Shown: positions 1 through 10,969 of the stretch, in pieces
How positions within the stretch are numbered: the stretch's first letter is position 1
How the letters are laid out: each line of letters begins with the position of its first letter
From: Methylorubrum zatmanii
GTDB lineage: Bacteria > Pseudomonadota > Alphaproteobacteria > Rhizobiales > Beijerinckiaceae
Length of the DNA: 50,744 nt
Direction of reading: 5' to 3'
NCBI RefSeq assembly: GCF_014845115.1
Contig: NZ_NKUI01000190.1
Coordinates: 1 to 50,744 of the forward strand
Notes under the pieces: generated by a model
Seen by the model: the letters and a program-made list of their open reading frames with translations, nothing else
What the model was told of the DNA's origin: nothing
Databases searched by the model: none
Made by a program: the position numbers and the translations under genes

Positions 1-964
1 CGCCACCCGCGCCCTCGCCGGCCGCGCCCGTCGCACCGGCGGTCTCGGCTCGATCCGCGTCCTGGCTCCCGGTCACTTCGCCCTGAGACGCGAACCGAGG
101 CAGCGCCCCCTCGTCTCGATCGTGATCCCGACCGCCGGGCGCGACACTGTGATCGGCGGCCGCACCATCGACCTGCTGGCCGCCTGCCTCGCCAGCCTGC
201 GCGAGACGAGCACCTACGCGTCCATCGAGATCGTGGCGGTCGATAACGGCGACCTGCGCCCACAGACCCGCGCCGCCATCGAGCGCCACTCCATCCGCTC
301 CGTCACCTGGGACAAGCCCGTCTTCAACGTCGCCGCCAAGATGAATCTCGGCGCCCGCGCGGCGCGGGGCGAGGTCATCGTCTTCCTCAACGACGACATC
401 GCCGTCGTCACGCCGGATTGGATCGAGGCGATGCTGGCTCTCATCGCCATCCCCGGGGTCGGGGCGGTGGGCCCCAGGCTGCTGTTCGAGGATGGCAGCC
501 TTCAGCATGCCGGCGTGGTGTTCGGCGAGGGGCTGCCGGACCATGTCTGCCGGGGGCGTCCCGGCGACGATCCCGGCTATCACGGCTCGTCGCTGGCCAA
601 TCGCAACACCCTCGCCGTGACCGGCGCCTGCGTGATGGTGCGGCGGGCCGATTTCGAGGCCATCGGCGGCTTCGACGAGGGATACGCGATCAATTACAAC
701 GACATCGACCTCTGCCTGCGCTTGGGCGAGCGTGGCCTGCGCACGGTCTTCTGCGCCGAGGCCAGCCTGTATCATTACGAGAGCCGCAACCGCGTCCCCA
801 CGGTGGACCCGGCCGAGCAGGCGCGCTTCCGCAGGCGCTGGGGCGCGCGCCTCGCCCGCGATCCGTACTATCCCGAGCCCTTCGGCATCCGCCCGCCCGC
901 CTACGAACTCGATGCGGAGCGGTTTCCCGCGGCGGCGCAGCGCATGATAGAGGCGTGGCGATGA
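1..964 (+). CDS. Glycosyltransferase family 2, 5' end missing
   Basis: The frame is open from base 2 with no stop, so the gene starts upstream of the window; about 320 residues are visible. The GT-A fold begins near visible residue 36 with a SIVIPT strand. A DXD-type metal and sugar-nucleotide site is seen in FLNDDIAVV, and the acceptor-side motifs GGFDE and YNDIDLCLR follow. This is the arrangement of rhamnosyltransferase-like GT2 enzymes that add sugars to cell-surface glycans. The GTG at 122 cuts into the first beta strand and is unlikely to be the true start. The gene ends 31 bases before rfbF on the same strand, so it probably transfers a sugar made by the next five genes; the acceptor is unknown. 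Confidence 0.85.
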   Translation, partial: ATRALAGRARRTGGLGSIRVLAPGHFALRREPRQRPLVSIVIPTAGRDTVIGGRTIDLLAACLASLRETSTYASIEIVAVDNGDLRPQTRAAIERHSIRSVTWDKPVFNVAAKMNLGARAARGEVIVFLNDDIAVVTPDWIEAMLALIAIPGVGAVGPRLLFEDGSLQHAGVVFGEGLPDHVCRGRPGDDPGYHGSSLANRNTLAVTGACVMVRRADFEAIGGFDEGYAINYNDIDLCLRLGERGLRTVFCAEASLYHYESRNRVPTVDPAEQARFRRRWGARLARDPYYPEPFGIRPPAYELDAERFPAAAQRMIEAWR

Positions 965-995
965 TGGCGACGACGCAAAAATCCGGAGTCCGGCC

Positions 996-1763
996 GTGAA
1001 GGCGGTGATCCTCGCCGGCGGCCTCGGCACGCGGCTCTCAGAAGAGACCGTGGTGCGCCCCAAGCCGATGCTGGAGATCGGCGGACGGCCGATCCTCTGG
1101 CACATCATGCAGATCTACGCCGCCCACGGCGTGACCGAGTTCGTGATTTGCCTCGGCTACAAGGGCTACGTCATCAAAGAGTTTTTTCTGAACTACCGGC
1201 TCCACTTAAGCGACGTGACGCTCGATCTCGGCCGGGGCGACGTCCAGTTCCACCGCTCGGCGGCCGAGGATTGGAAGGTGTCGCTGATCGAGACCGGCGA
1301 CGCCACCATGACCGGCGGGCGCCTGAAGCGGGTGCGCGACTATCTCGGCGACGACGATTTCTTCATGACCTACGGCGACGGCGTCGCCGATATCGACCTG
1401 ACCGCGCTTCGACACTTCCATCAGGCGCATGGGCGGCTGGCCACCCTCACGGCGGTGGTGCCACCGGGCCGCTTCGGCGCGCTCGATCTCGACGGCAGCG
1501 CCGTGCGCAGCTTCCGCGAGAAGCCGGCGGGCGATGGGGCGACCATCAATGGCGGCTTCTTCGTGCTGTCGCCGCGTGTGCTCGACTATATCGAGGACGA
1601 CGCCACCGTGTGGGAGAACGCGCCGCTGGAGCGGCTCGCCCGCGAGGGGCAGCTCCACGCCTATCATCATGCCGGCTTCTGGCAGGCGATGGACACCCTG
1701 CGCGACAAGAAGCACCTCGAAGAGCTCTGGGCCAAGGGCAACGCGCCCTGGAAGGTGTGGTGA
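996..1763 (+). CDS. rfbF: Glucose-1-phosphate cytidylyltransferase
   Basis: Makes CDP-glucose from CTP and glucose 1-phosphate, the entry step of CDP-deoxyhexose synthesis in the cytoplasm. The 255-residue protein opens with the nucleotidyltransferase signature AGGLGTRL, followed by RPKPMLEIGGRPILWHIM and the metal-site stretch TYGDGVADID near residue 127, all typical of RfbF. Length matches the family (about 257). The GTG start is supported by GGAG seven bases upstream; no ATG lies nearby in frame. The stop overlaps the rfbG start by one base (TGATG), so the two are translationally coupled. Confidence 0.95.
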   Translation: MKAVILAGGLGTRLSEETVVRPKPMLEIGGRPILWHIMQIYAAHGVTEFVICLGYKGYVIKEFFLNYRLHLSDVTLDLGRGDVQFHRSAAEDWKVSLIETGDATMTGGRLKRVRDYLGDDDFFMTYGDGVADIDLTALRHFHQAHGRLATLTAVVPPGRFGALDLDGSAVRSFREKPAGDGATINGGFFVLSPRVLDYIEDDATVWENAPLERLAREGQLHAYHHAGFWQAMDTLRDKKHLEELWAKGNAPWKVW

Positions 1764-2872
1764 TGGGCGCGCTCAACCCCGATCCCGCTTTCTGGGCGGG
1801 CAAACGTGTCCTGCTCACCGGCCATACCGGCTTCAAGGGCGCGTGGCTGAGCCTGTGGCTCGCCCGGCTCGGCGCCCGCGTCACCGGCTTCGCCCTGCCG
1901 CCCGAGACCCGGCCGAACCTGTTCGAGGCCATCGGCTTCCCCGCCGAGGCGCACCGGATCGGCGACATCCGCGACCTGGACGCCCTCGCCCGCGCCGTCG
2001 CGGCGGCCGAACCGGAGGTCGTGATCCACATGGCGGCCCAGGCCCTGGTGCGGCCCTCCTACGCCGATCCGGTCGGCACCTTCGCCGTCAACACCATGGG
2101 CAGTGTCCACCTGCTCGAAGCGGTGCGGGCGGTGCGGAGCGTGCGCGCCGTCGTCGTGGTGACGAGCGACAAGGCCTACGAGAACCGGGAATGGCCCTAT
2201 GCCTACCGGGAGAACGAGGCGATGGGCGGGCATGACCCCTACAGCGCTTCGAAGGGCTGCGCCGAACTCGTCACCAGCGCCTATCGCGCCTCGTTCTTCG
2301 GCGCGGGCGGCCATCCGGCGCGGATCGCCAGCGCGCGGGCGGGCAACGTCATCGGCGGCGGCGATTATTCCCGCGACCGGCTGATCCCCGACATCGTCCG
2401 CGCCTTCCAGGCCGGGGAATCGGTGGAGATCCGTGCGCCGCACGCGATCCGTCCCTGGCAGCATGTCTTAGAGCCGCTGGCCGGCTATCTTCGCCTCGCC
2501 GAGTGTCTCGCGGGCGAGGACGGCACCGCTTTCGCGGAGGGCTGGAATTTCGGGCCTGCGGACGAGGATTGCCGGCCGGTCTCCCATCTCGTCGAGCGGC
2601 TCGCCCGAGGCTGGGGCGGGCAAGCCGGCTGGCACCTGTCGCAGAAGACCCATCCGCACGAGGCGACCTATCTCAAGGTCGATGCCTCCAAGGCTCGCGC
2701 CCGGCTCGGCTGGGACCGGCGCCTCACCCTCGACACCGCCCTGGACTGGACCGCCGCATGGTATCGCGCGGCCGGCGGCGGCGCCGATCCCCGCGCTCTG
2801 GCCGAGGCCGAGATCGCGCGCTACGAGGCGCTTGGCGAGGTGAATGTCCTGCCGCCAGGAGCACGCGCGTGA
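1763..2872 (+). CDS. rfbG: CDP-glucose 4,6-dehydratase
   Basis: Converts CDP-glucose to CDP-4-keto-6-deoxyglucose, the branch point for CDP-deoxy sugars. It is an extended short-chain dehydrogenase of 369 residues. The NAD-binding TGHTGFKG motif lies near residue 20, a conserved MAAQALVRPSY segment near residue 90, and the catalytic YSASK near residue 160. The ATG start is preceded by GGAAGG seven bases upstream inside the rfbF end. The open frame extends further upstream but only antiparallel to rfbF coding logic, so the coupled ATG is preferred. The 3' end overlaps the methyltransferase start by four bases (GTGA). Confidence 0.95.
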   Translation: MGALNPDPAFWAGKRVLLTGHTGFKGAWLSLWLARLGARVTGFALPPETRPNLFEAIGFPAEAHRIGDIRDLDALARAVAAAEPEVVIHMAAQALVRPSYADPVGTFAVNTMGSVHLLEAVRAVRSVRAVVVVTSDKAYENREWPYAYRENEAMGGHDPYSASKGCAELVTSAYRASFFGAGGHPARIASARAGNVIGGGDYSRDRLIPDIVRAFQAGESVEIRAPHAIRPWQHVLEPLAGYLRLAECLAGEDGTAFAEGWNFGPADEDCRPVSHLVERLARGWGGQAGWHLSQKTHPHEATYLKVDASKARARLGWDRRLTLDTALDWTAAWYRAAGGGADPRALAEAEIARYEALGEVNVLPPGARA

Positions 2873-4098
2873 CCGCACCGACCTGCCGCGCCTGCGGCGC
2901 CGCCCTCACCCGGACCTTCTGCGATCTCGGGCTGTCGCCGCTCGCCAATTCCTATGTGACGCCGGAGCGGCGCCATCGCGGCGAGGTCTTCCACCCGCTC
3001 CACGCCTATGTCTGCGACGCCTGCTGGCTGGTGCAGCTCGAAGCCTTCGAGAGCCCGGAGGCGATCTTTTCCGATTACGCCTATTTCTCCGGCTTCTCCG
3101 CCGGCTGGCTGCGGCACGCGGAACGCTATGTCGACGCGATGATGGCCCGCTTCGGTCTCGGGCCGGACAGCAAGGTCGTGGAGGTCGCGAGCAACGACGG
3201 CTACCTGCTGCAATATTTCGTCGCCCGCGGCGTGCCGGTGCTCGGCGTCGAGCCGGCGGCCAATGTCGCCCGCGCGGCCGTGGAGCGCGGCGTACCGACG
3301 GACGTCGCCTTCTTCGGCCGCGACACCGCCCGGCGCCTCGCCGCCGAGGGCCACAAGGCGGACCTCACCGCCGCCAACAACGTGCTGGCCCACGTGCCCG
3401 ATATCCTCGATTTCGTGGCGGGCTTCGCCGAGATCCTGAAGCCGGAGGGCGTGGCGACCTTCGAATTCCCTCACCTGCTGCGGATGATCGAGAGCCGGCA
3501 GTTCGACACGATCTACCACGAGCACTTTTCCTACCTCTCCCTCGGGGTGGTGATCGGGATCCTACGCCGGCAGGGCCTGCGGGTGTTCGATGTCGAGGAA
3601 TGGCCGACCCATGGCGGCTCGCTGCGGGTCTTCGCCTGCCACGACGGCGCCTCCCACGCCCCGACGCCGAACCTGGAACGGGTGGTGCTGAGCGAGTGGG
3701 CCGCCAACCTGTTCGACCCGTCGGGCTACGAAGATTTCGGCCGGGCGGTGGCCGACATCAAATGCGCCGCCCTGCGCTTCCTGATCGAGGAGCGTGCGGC
3801 GGGCCGCACGGTCTGTGCCTACGGCGCGGCGGCCAAGGGCAACACCTTCCTCAATTATTGCGGCATCGACCCCGAACTGATCCAGGCGGTCGCCGACCGT
3901 TCGCCGCACAAGCAGGGCACGTGGCTGCCCGGCAGCCGCATCCCCGTGGTCTCGCCCGACGACCTCCTGGCGATGCGGCCCGACACGGTGCTGATCCTGC
4001 CCTGGAACCTCAAGGACGAGATCGCCGGAGAGATGGCGGCGATCCGCGATGGGGGCGGGCGCTTCGCCGTGGCGATCCCTGCGTTGACGGTGTTCTAG
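2869..4098 (+). CDS. TylC3/TcaB9-like sugar C-methyltransferase
   Basis: A 409-residue SAM-dependent methyltransferase of the kind that adds a methyl to C3 of nucleotide-linked 4-keto sugars. N-terminal zinc knuckle cysteines are at residues 6, 9, 49 and 52. The SAM-binding motif EVASNDGY sits near residues 105-112. The YHEHFSY motif at about 216-222 contains the Tyr/His pair used for enolate formation in TcaB9 and TylC3. The C-terminal domain carries AYGAAAKGNTFL, typical of Methyltransf_14. The GTG start has AGGAG seven bases upstream and overlaps the rfbG stop. With rfbF and rfbG upstream, the likely substrate is CDP-4-keto-6-deoxyglucose; this is inference, since TylC3 itself acts on a dTDP-2,6-dideoxy sugar. 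Confidence 0.85.
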   Translation: MTAPTCRACGAALTRTFCDLGLSPLANSYVTPERRHRGEVFHPLHAYVCDACWLVQLEAFESPEAIFSDYAYFSGFSAGWLRHAERYVDAMMARFGLGPDSKVVEVASNDGYLLQYFVARGVPVLGVEPAANVARAAVERGVPTDVAFFGRDTARRLAAEGHKADLTAANNVLAHVPDILDFVAGFAEILKPEGVATFEFPHLLRMIESRQFDTIYHEHFSYLSLGVVIGILRRQGLRVFDVEEWPTHGGSLRVFACHDGASHAPTPNLERVVLSEWAANLFDPSGYEDFGRAVADIKCAALRFLIEERAAGRTVCAYGAAAKGNTFLNYCGIDPELIQAVADRSPHKQGTWLPGSRIPVVSPDDLLAMRPDTVLILPWNLKDEIAGEMAAIRDGGGRFAVAIPALTVF

Positions 4099-4118
4099 CG
4101 GTGCCGCCCCACCGAGAT

Positions 4119-4223
4119 CCTTATCCTGAGGTGCCCGCGCCAGCGGGCCTCGAAGGATGTTCCGGGGATCGCGCGGGATCTGGAGGATCCTTCGAGGCCG
4201 CTGCGCGGCACCTCAGGATGAGG
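4119..4223. repeat. Palindromic intergenic repeat (REP-like)
   Basis: Two inverted arms of about 37 bases (4120-4156 and 4185-4222) share ATCCTGAGGTGCC and CCTCGAAGGAT, separated by about 28 bases. The whole element can fold into one long hairpin. It fills the 148-base gap between the methyltransferase and the rfbC-like gene, the only large gap in an otherwise overlapping operon. A degenerate copy lies at about 25152-25260. I recall similar Rhizobiales elements, but cannot compare databases here. Confidence 0.8.
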
Positions 4224-4246
4224 GGCAGGGTGGGAGCGCGGCCCGC

Positions 4247-4780
4247 ATGATCGTCGAGGAACTCGCACTCCCCGGCCTGTTCCTCGTGCGGCCGGAACCG
4301 CATGCGGACGAGCGGGGCTTCTTCGCCCGCACCCATTGCGAGGAGGAATTCGCTGGGCACGGGCTGATCGGGCGGTTCGCGCAATCGAGCGTGTCGTTCA
4401 ACCACCGCCGCGGCACGGTGCGCGGGATGCACTTTTCCCGCGAGCCCCATGCCGAGACCAAGCTCGTGCGCTGCACCTCCGGCGCGATCCATGACGCCGT
4501 GGTGGATCTGCGGCCCGGCTCGCCGACCTATCTGCGGACGGAGCAGGTGACGCTGTCGGCGCGTAACCGCCACGCCCTCTACATCCCGGCCGGCCTCGCC
4601 CACGGCTTCCAGACGCTCATGGACGAGACCGAGATCCTCTACATGATCGACCGGCCCTTCGTGGCCGCCGCCGCCGACGGCCTGCGCTGGAACGATCCGG
4701 CCTTCGCCCTCTCCTGGCCCGAGCCGGTCACGGTGATCGCGCCCCGCGACCTCGCCTTTCCCGATTGGGCGGGGCGGTGA
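4247..4780 (+). CDS. rfbC: dTDP-4-dehydrorhamnose 3,5-epimerase-like protein
   Basis: A 177-residue cupin epimerase of the RmlC/RfbC family. The active-site block is seen around residues 60-85 (FNHRRGTVRGMHF, with the catalytic His in GMHF), followed by ALYIPAGLAHGFQ near residue 108. In this context it should epimerise C3 and/or C5 of the CDP-4-keto (C-methylated) sugar rather than dTDP-4-keto-rhamnose, because no rmlA, rmlB or rmlD is nearby. The ATG at 4247 has GGGAG about ten bases upstream; the longer frame from 4157 would run through the repeat element and is rejected. The stop overlaps the next gene (GTGA). Confidence 0.85.
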   Translation: MIVEELALPGLFLVRPEPHADERGFFARTHCEEEFAGHGLIGRFAQSSVSFNHRRGTVRGMHFSREPHAETKLVRCTSGAIHDAVVDLRPGSPTYLRTEQVTLSARNRHALYIPAGLAHGFQTLMDETEILYMIDRPFVAAAADGLRWNDPAFALSWPEPVTVIAPRDLAFPDWAGR

Positions 4781-5721
4781 GGCGGGTTCTCGTCACCGGC
4801 GGCGCTGGTTTCGTCGGCCGCCACGCGGTGGCGGCGCTGATCGCCCGCGGCTTCGAGGTCCATGCCGTGGGGCGAACGGCGCCGCCGGGCGTGCACGCCT
4901 TCCATCCCGCCGACCTGCTCGATGCGAGCCAACGCCGGGCGGCCGTGCGGGCGGCCGGAGCCAGCCACCTCCTCCACCTCGCCTGGGTGACCGAGCCCGG
5001 CCGTTACTGGCACGCACCGGACAATCTCGACTGGACCGCGGCAAGCCTCGAACTCGTGCGGACCTTCCGCGAGACGGGCGGCCGGCGCGCCGTCGTCGCC
5101 GGCACCTGCGCGGAATACGATTGGACAGCGCTCGCACCGGTTTCGCAACGGGCCGCCACCTCCGAGCGCCTCGACGAAACCGCTCCCTGCCGTCCGGCAA
5201 CTCTCTACGGCGCCGCCAAGGATGGCTTGCGCCGCATCCTGGCCTCCTACGCGGTGACCGCCGGTCTTTCCCTGTCCTGGGGGCGCCTGTTCTATCTCTA
5301 CGGTCCCGGCGAGACACCGGGCCGGCTCGTCGGCGACGCGGTGCGGGCGCTGCTCACGGGCCAGCGCCTCGCCACCAGCGAGGGCCGCCAGCGCCGCGAC
5401 TTCCTCCACGTCGCCGACGCGGGTGCGGCCTTCGCGGCCCTGCTCACCTCCGGGGTCGAGGGCCCGGTCAATATCGGCTCCGGCCACGCGGTGTCGGTCC
5501 GGCAGATCCTCAAGGGAATCGGAGACCTGACCGGCCGCCCGGACCTGATCGATTTCGGCGCCCGCCCGCTCTCTGCGGCGGAACCGGCCTGCATCGAGGC
5601 CGATATCCGCCGCCTCACCGACGCGGTCGGCTTCTCGCCGCGCTACGGCCTGGAAACGGGGCTGGCCGAGACCGTCACGGCATGGCGCGCCGCGCTCAGC
5701 AATGCAGCATCAGGCCCTTGA
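4777..5721 (+). CDS. NAD-dependent epimerase/dehydratase (probable sugar 4-ketoreductase)
   Basis: A 314-residue extended SDR. It has the NAD(P)-binding VLVTGGAGFVGRH at the N terminus, an AGTCAEYDW segment near residue 110 and a catalytic YGAAK near residue 145. It ends the rfbF cassette and most likely reduces the 4-keto group of the branched sugar to give the final CDP-hexose; C4 epimerisation is the alternative. The GTG at 4777 overlaps the rfbC stop by four bases and is preferred over a TTG twelve bases upstream. The 3' end overlaps the convergent response-regulator gene by 26 bases. Confidence 0.8.
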   Translation: MRRVLVTGGAGFVGRHAVAALIARGFEVHAVGRTAPPGVHAFHPADLLDASQRRAAVRAAGASHLLHLAWVTEPGRYWHAPDNLDWTAASLELVRTFRETGGRRAVVAGTCAEYDWTALAPVSQRAATSERLDETAPCRPATLYGAAKDGLRRILASYAVTAGLSLSWGRLFYLYGPGETPGRLVGDAVRALLTGQRLATSEGRQRRDFLHVADAGAAFAALLTSGVEGPVNIGSGHAVSVRQILKGIGDLTGRPDLIDFGARPLSAAEPACIEADIRRLTDAVGFSPRYGLETGLAETVTAWRAALSNAASGP

Positions 5722-6094
5722 GCCGGGCCAGGATGTCCGCGCCGGCACAGGGGCGGGAGATGAACTCGGCCCCGGGCGGCATCCGCTCGGAATCGGGCGC
5801 CGCACGGCCGGACACGATCAGGATCGGCAGCTCCGGCCGCGCCTGGGCAACGGAGGTGGCGAGTTCGAACCCGTTGACCCGTCCCGACAATTCCACGTCG
5901 GTGACGAGTCCGCAGATGTCCGGGCGCGCCTGAAGGATCGAAAGAGCCCGCTCGGCGGAGGCGCATTGCAGGGTGTCGTAGCCGCCCTCTTCCAGCACGT
6001 CGCCGAGATCCATGATGGTCAGCGCCTCGTCCTCGACGATGAGGATGACGGGACGGTCGGCTTCCGGTTTCGTCGTCTCGGTCTCGCTCGCCAC
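5696..6094 (-). CDS. Single-domain response regulator, Lys-to-Arg variant
   Basis: A 132-residue protein made almost entirely of a receiver domain (LIVEDE at the N terminus, phospho-acceptor Asp in LVTDVEL, switch Ser in ILIVSGR). It has no output domain. The normally invariant Lys before the conserved Pro is Arg (FISRPC instead of the usual KP), so phosphorylation kinetics may differ. The GTG at 6094 has GGGAG seven bases upstream and is preferred; an ATG at 6130 in frame would add twelve residues. No partner kinase is adjacent; the nearest kinase in the window is the LOV-HWE protein 24 kb away. Confidence 0.8.
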   Translation of the reverse strand: MASETETTKPEADRPVILIVEDEALTIMDLGDVLEEGGYDTLQCASAERALSILQARPDICGLVTDVELSGRVNGFELATSVAQARPELPILIVSGRAAPDSERMPPGAEFISRPCAGADILARLKGLMLHC

Positions 6095-6233
6095 CTTGAA
6101 GCTCCCGATTGCCACAGCGACCCAAGTCATTCGAGGGCTGAGCCGTTTCCTCTTCTCGGGAAAAGCCGCGCCGCCGATGATGCAACGGGAAACCCCGCTG
6201 CGGGTTGCAGGGTTCTTCGGGTCCTCCGTCGGG

Positions 6234-7490
6234 TCAACCCCCGGCGGTCTCGGTGACGACGGCGGCGACCGCTTCGATGAGACGGTCGAGATCGCCGGAG
6301 GCGATGGTGAGCGCGGGCGTGAGGTAGACGATGTCGCCGAACGGGCGCACCCAGACCCCGCGCGCGACGAAGCGGCGCTTGAGATCGGCAAGATCCGGGG
6401 TGACCGTAAACTGCACCGCGCCGATGGCCCCGAGCACCCGGACCTCTCTCACGCCGGCCAAGCGCGCGAGCGGCGCCAGACCGTCGCGCAGCCGGGCAGC
6501 GATGGCGGCGGCCTGATCGAGCCGGGGCTCGGTCTCGAACAGATCGAGGCTGGCATTGGCCGCCGCGCAGGCGAGCGGGTTGGCCATGAAGGTCGGGCCG
6601 TGCATCAGCGCAGCGGAGGGATCGTCGGACCAGAAAGCCGAGAAGATCTCCGTCGTGGCAACCGTGGCGGCGAGCGACATCGTGCCGCCGGTGAGCGCCT
6701 TCGACAGGCAGAGGATGTCGGGCACCACGCCGGCCTGCTCGCAGGCGAACAGCGAGCCGGTGCGGGCGAATCCCGTGAAGATCTCGTCGGCGATCAGCGG
6801 CAGACCGTGCCTGCGGGCGAGGCGGGCGACCGTCGCCAGCACCTCCGGCGGATGGGTCAGCATCCCGCCCGCGCCCTGCACCAGGGTCTCGACGATCACC
6901 GCCGCGAGCTCGTGGCGGTGGCGGGCGAGCAGAGCATCGAGGGCGGCTTCCTGTTCGGGGCCGCGCGGCAGATCCGCGAAGAGCTGGGTCGGCAGATAGG
7001 CGCCGAAGCGGCGATGCATCCCCTCCTCGGGATCGCAGGCCGACATCGCCCCCATCGTGTCGCCGTGATAACCGCCGCGGAAGGCGAGCACGCGGGTGCG
7101 GCCGGTCTCGCCGCGATTGAGCCAGAGCTGCACCGCCATCTTCAGGGCGACCTCGACGGCGACCGAGCCGGAATCGGTGAAGAAGACGTGGTTCAACTCT
7201 CCCGGCAGCAGGGCTGCGAGCCGTTGTCCCAGCCGCTCGGCCGGGGCGTGGGTGAGCCCGCCGAACATCACGTGCGGCATCCGCGCCAGCTGATCGGCCA
7301 TCGCGGCGGCAATGTGCGGATGATTGTAGCCGTGAACGGCGGTCCACCACGAGGCGATGCCGTCGATCAGCTCACGGCCATCGGCCAGGGTGATGCGCGA
7401 GCCCCGCGTCGCCACCGCTTCCAGCGGCGGCGCGGCGGTCTTCATCTGGGTGTAGGGGCGCCAGAGGTTGTGGGTGCCGAGCGCGGTCAT
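6234..7490 (-). CDS. bioA: Adenosylmethionine-8-amino-7-oxononanoate aminotransferase
   Basis: Makes 7,8-diaminopelargonate in biotin synthesis, using SAM as amino donor and PLP as cofactor. The 418-residue class III aminotransferase shows WRPYTQMK near the N terminus, FFTDSGSVAVEVALKMA, RGGYHGDTMGAMS, the PLP-contact ADEIFTGFARTG and the Schiff-base Lys in LSKALTGGTM. These are BioA signatures, including WRPYT, which distinguishes it from other class III enzymes. It starts 55 bases after gcvP on the same strand and could be cotranscribed with gcvTHP. bioF lies on the other side of the gcv operon at 12788; bioB and bioD are not in the window. Confidence 0.93.
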   Translation of the reverse strand: MTALGTHNLWRPYTQMKTAAPPLEAVATRGSRITLADGRELIDGIASWWTAVHGYNHPHIAAAMADQLARMPHVMFGGLTHAPAERLGQRLAALLPGELNHVFFTDSGSVAVEVALKMAVQLWLNRGETGRTRVLAFRGGYHGDTMGAMSACDPEEGMHRRFGAYLPTQLFADLPRGPEQEAALDALLARHRHELAAVIVETLVQGAGGMLTHPPEVLATVARLARRHGLPLIADEIFTGFARTGSLFACEQAGVVPDILCLSKALTGGTMSLAATVATTEIFSAFWSDDPSAALMHGPTFMANPLACAAANASLDLFETEPRLDQAAAIAARLRDGLAPLARLAGVREVRVLGAIGAVQFTVTPDLADLKRRFVARGVWVRPFGDIVYLTPALTIASGDLDRLIEAVAAVVTETAGG

Positions 7491-7545
7491 CCGCGCGGGA
7501 TGCGGGGTGGCGGCGGCGGAGTCAAACGCCGGCCGCCCCCTTCCC

Positions 7546-10392
<2,847 letters not shown>

Positions 10393-10428
10393 GGGGTGCC
10401 TCTCGGGCGCATGGGGTGCCGCCGGGAC

Positions 10429-10567
10429 CACCCTCCCCCTCTGCGGGGAGGGTGCCCTGCGGATGCCGGGCGGGAGAGGGGCCGGCCCCGCCTTGTCCGG
10501 AACCGTCGCTCCCCTCACCCGACCCGCTTCGCGGGCCAACCCTCTCCCGCGGGGGGGAGAGGGGGTG
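10429..10567. repeat. GC-rich intergenic repeat pair between gcvH and gcvP
   Basis: The 188-base gap between gcvH and gcvP holds two related hairpin-forming units, about 10429-10490 and 10508-10567. Each carries a CCCTCTCCC / GGGAGAGGG type palindrome, the second with GACCCGCTTCGCGGG. It resembles the widespread CTCTCCCGC...GGGGAGAGG intergenic elements of Rhizobiales. It sits inside an operon and may set the ratio of the proximal gcvTH and distal gcvP message. Confidence 0.6.
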
Positions 10568-10580
10568 TCACCCGCGCGGG

Positions 10581-10943
10581 CTACTTCGCGAATTCCGCGT
10601 AGGCCGCCTCGTCCATGAGGCTGTCCATGGCGGCCACGTCGTCGAGCTTGAGCCGGTAGAGCCAGCCCGCCCCCTGCGGGTCGGCGCCGACCGAGGCCGG
10701 ATCGGCAACCGCCGCCTCGTTGACCTCTGTGACCTGGCCGGAGAGCGGCGCGTAGACATCGGAGGCCGCCTTGACGGACTCGACCACGGCGGCCGCCTCG
10801 CCCTTGGTCAACGTGGCGCCGACCTTCGGCAGCTCGACGAAGACGAGGTCGCCGAGTTGCTCGGCGGCGTGGGTGGTGATGCCGATGGTGGCCACGTCGC
10901 CATCGAGGCGCAGCCATTCGTGTTCGTCGGTGAATCGCAGCAT
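10581..10943 (-). CDS. gcvH: Glycine cleavage system H protein
   Basis: Lipoyl carrier that shuttles the aminomethyl intermediate between GcvP, GcvT and the L protein. The 120-residue chain begins [13 protein letters not shown] and contains the lipoylation site in [16 protein letters not shown], with the modified Lys at residue 58. Length is typical (about 120-130). The ATG has AGGAG eight bases upstream. It follows gcvT by 26 bases. Confidence 0.97.
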   Translation of the reverse strand: MLRFTDEHEWLRLDGDVATIGITTHAAEQLGDLVFVELPKVGATLTKGEAAAVVESVKAASDVYAPLSGQVTEVNEAAVADPASVGADPQGAGWLYRLKLDDVAAMDSLMDEAAYAEFAK

Positions 10944-10969
10944 GGTTCGGACTCCTGAGACGAAGGGGA

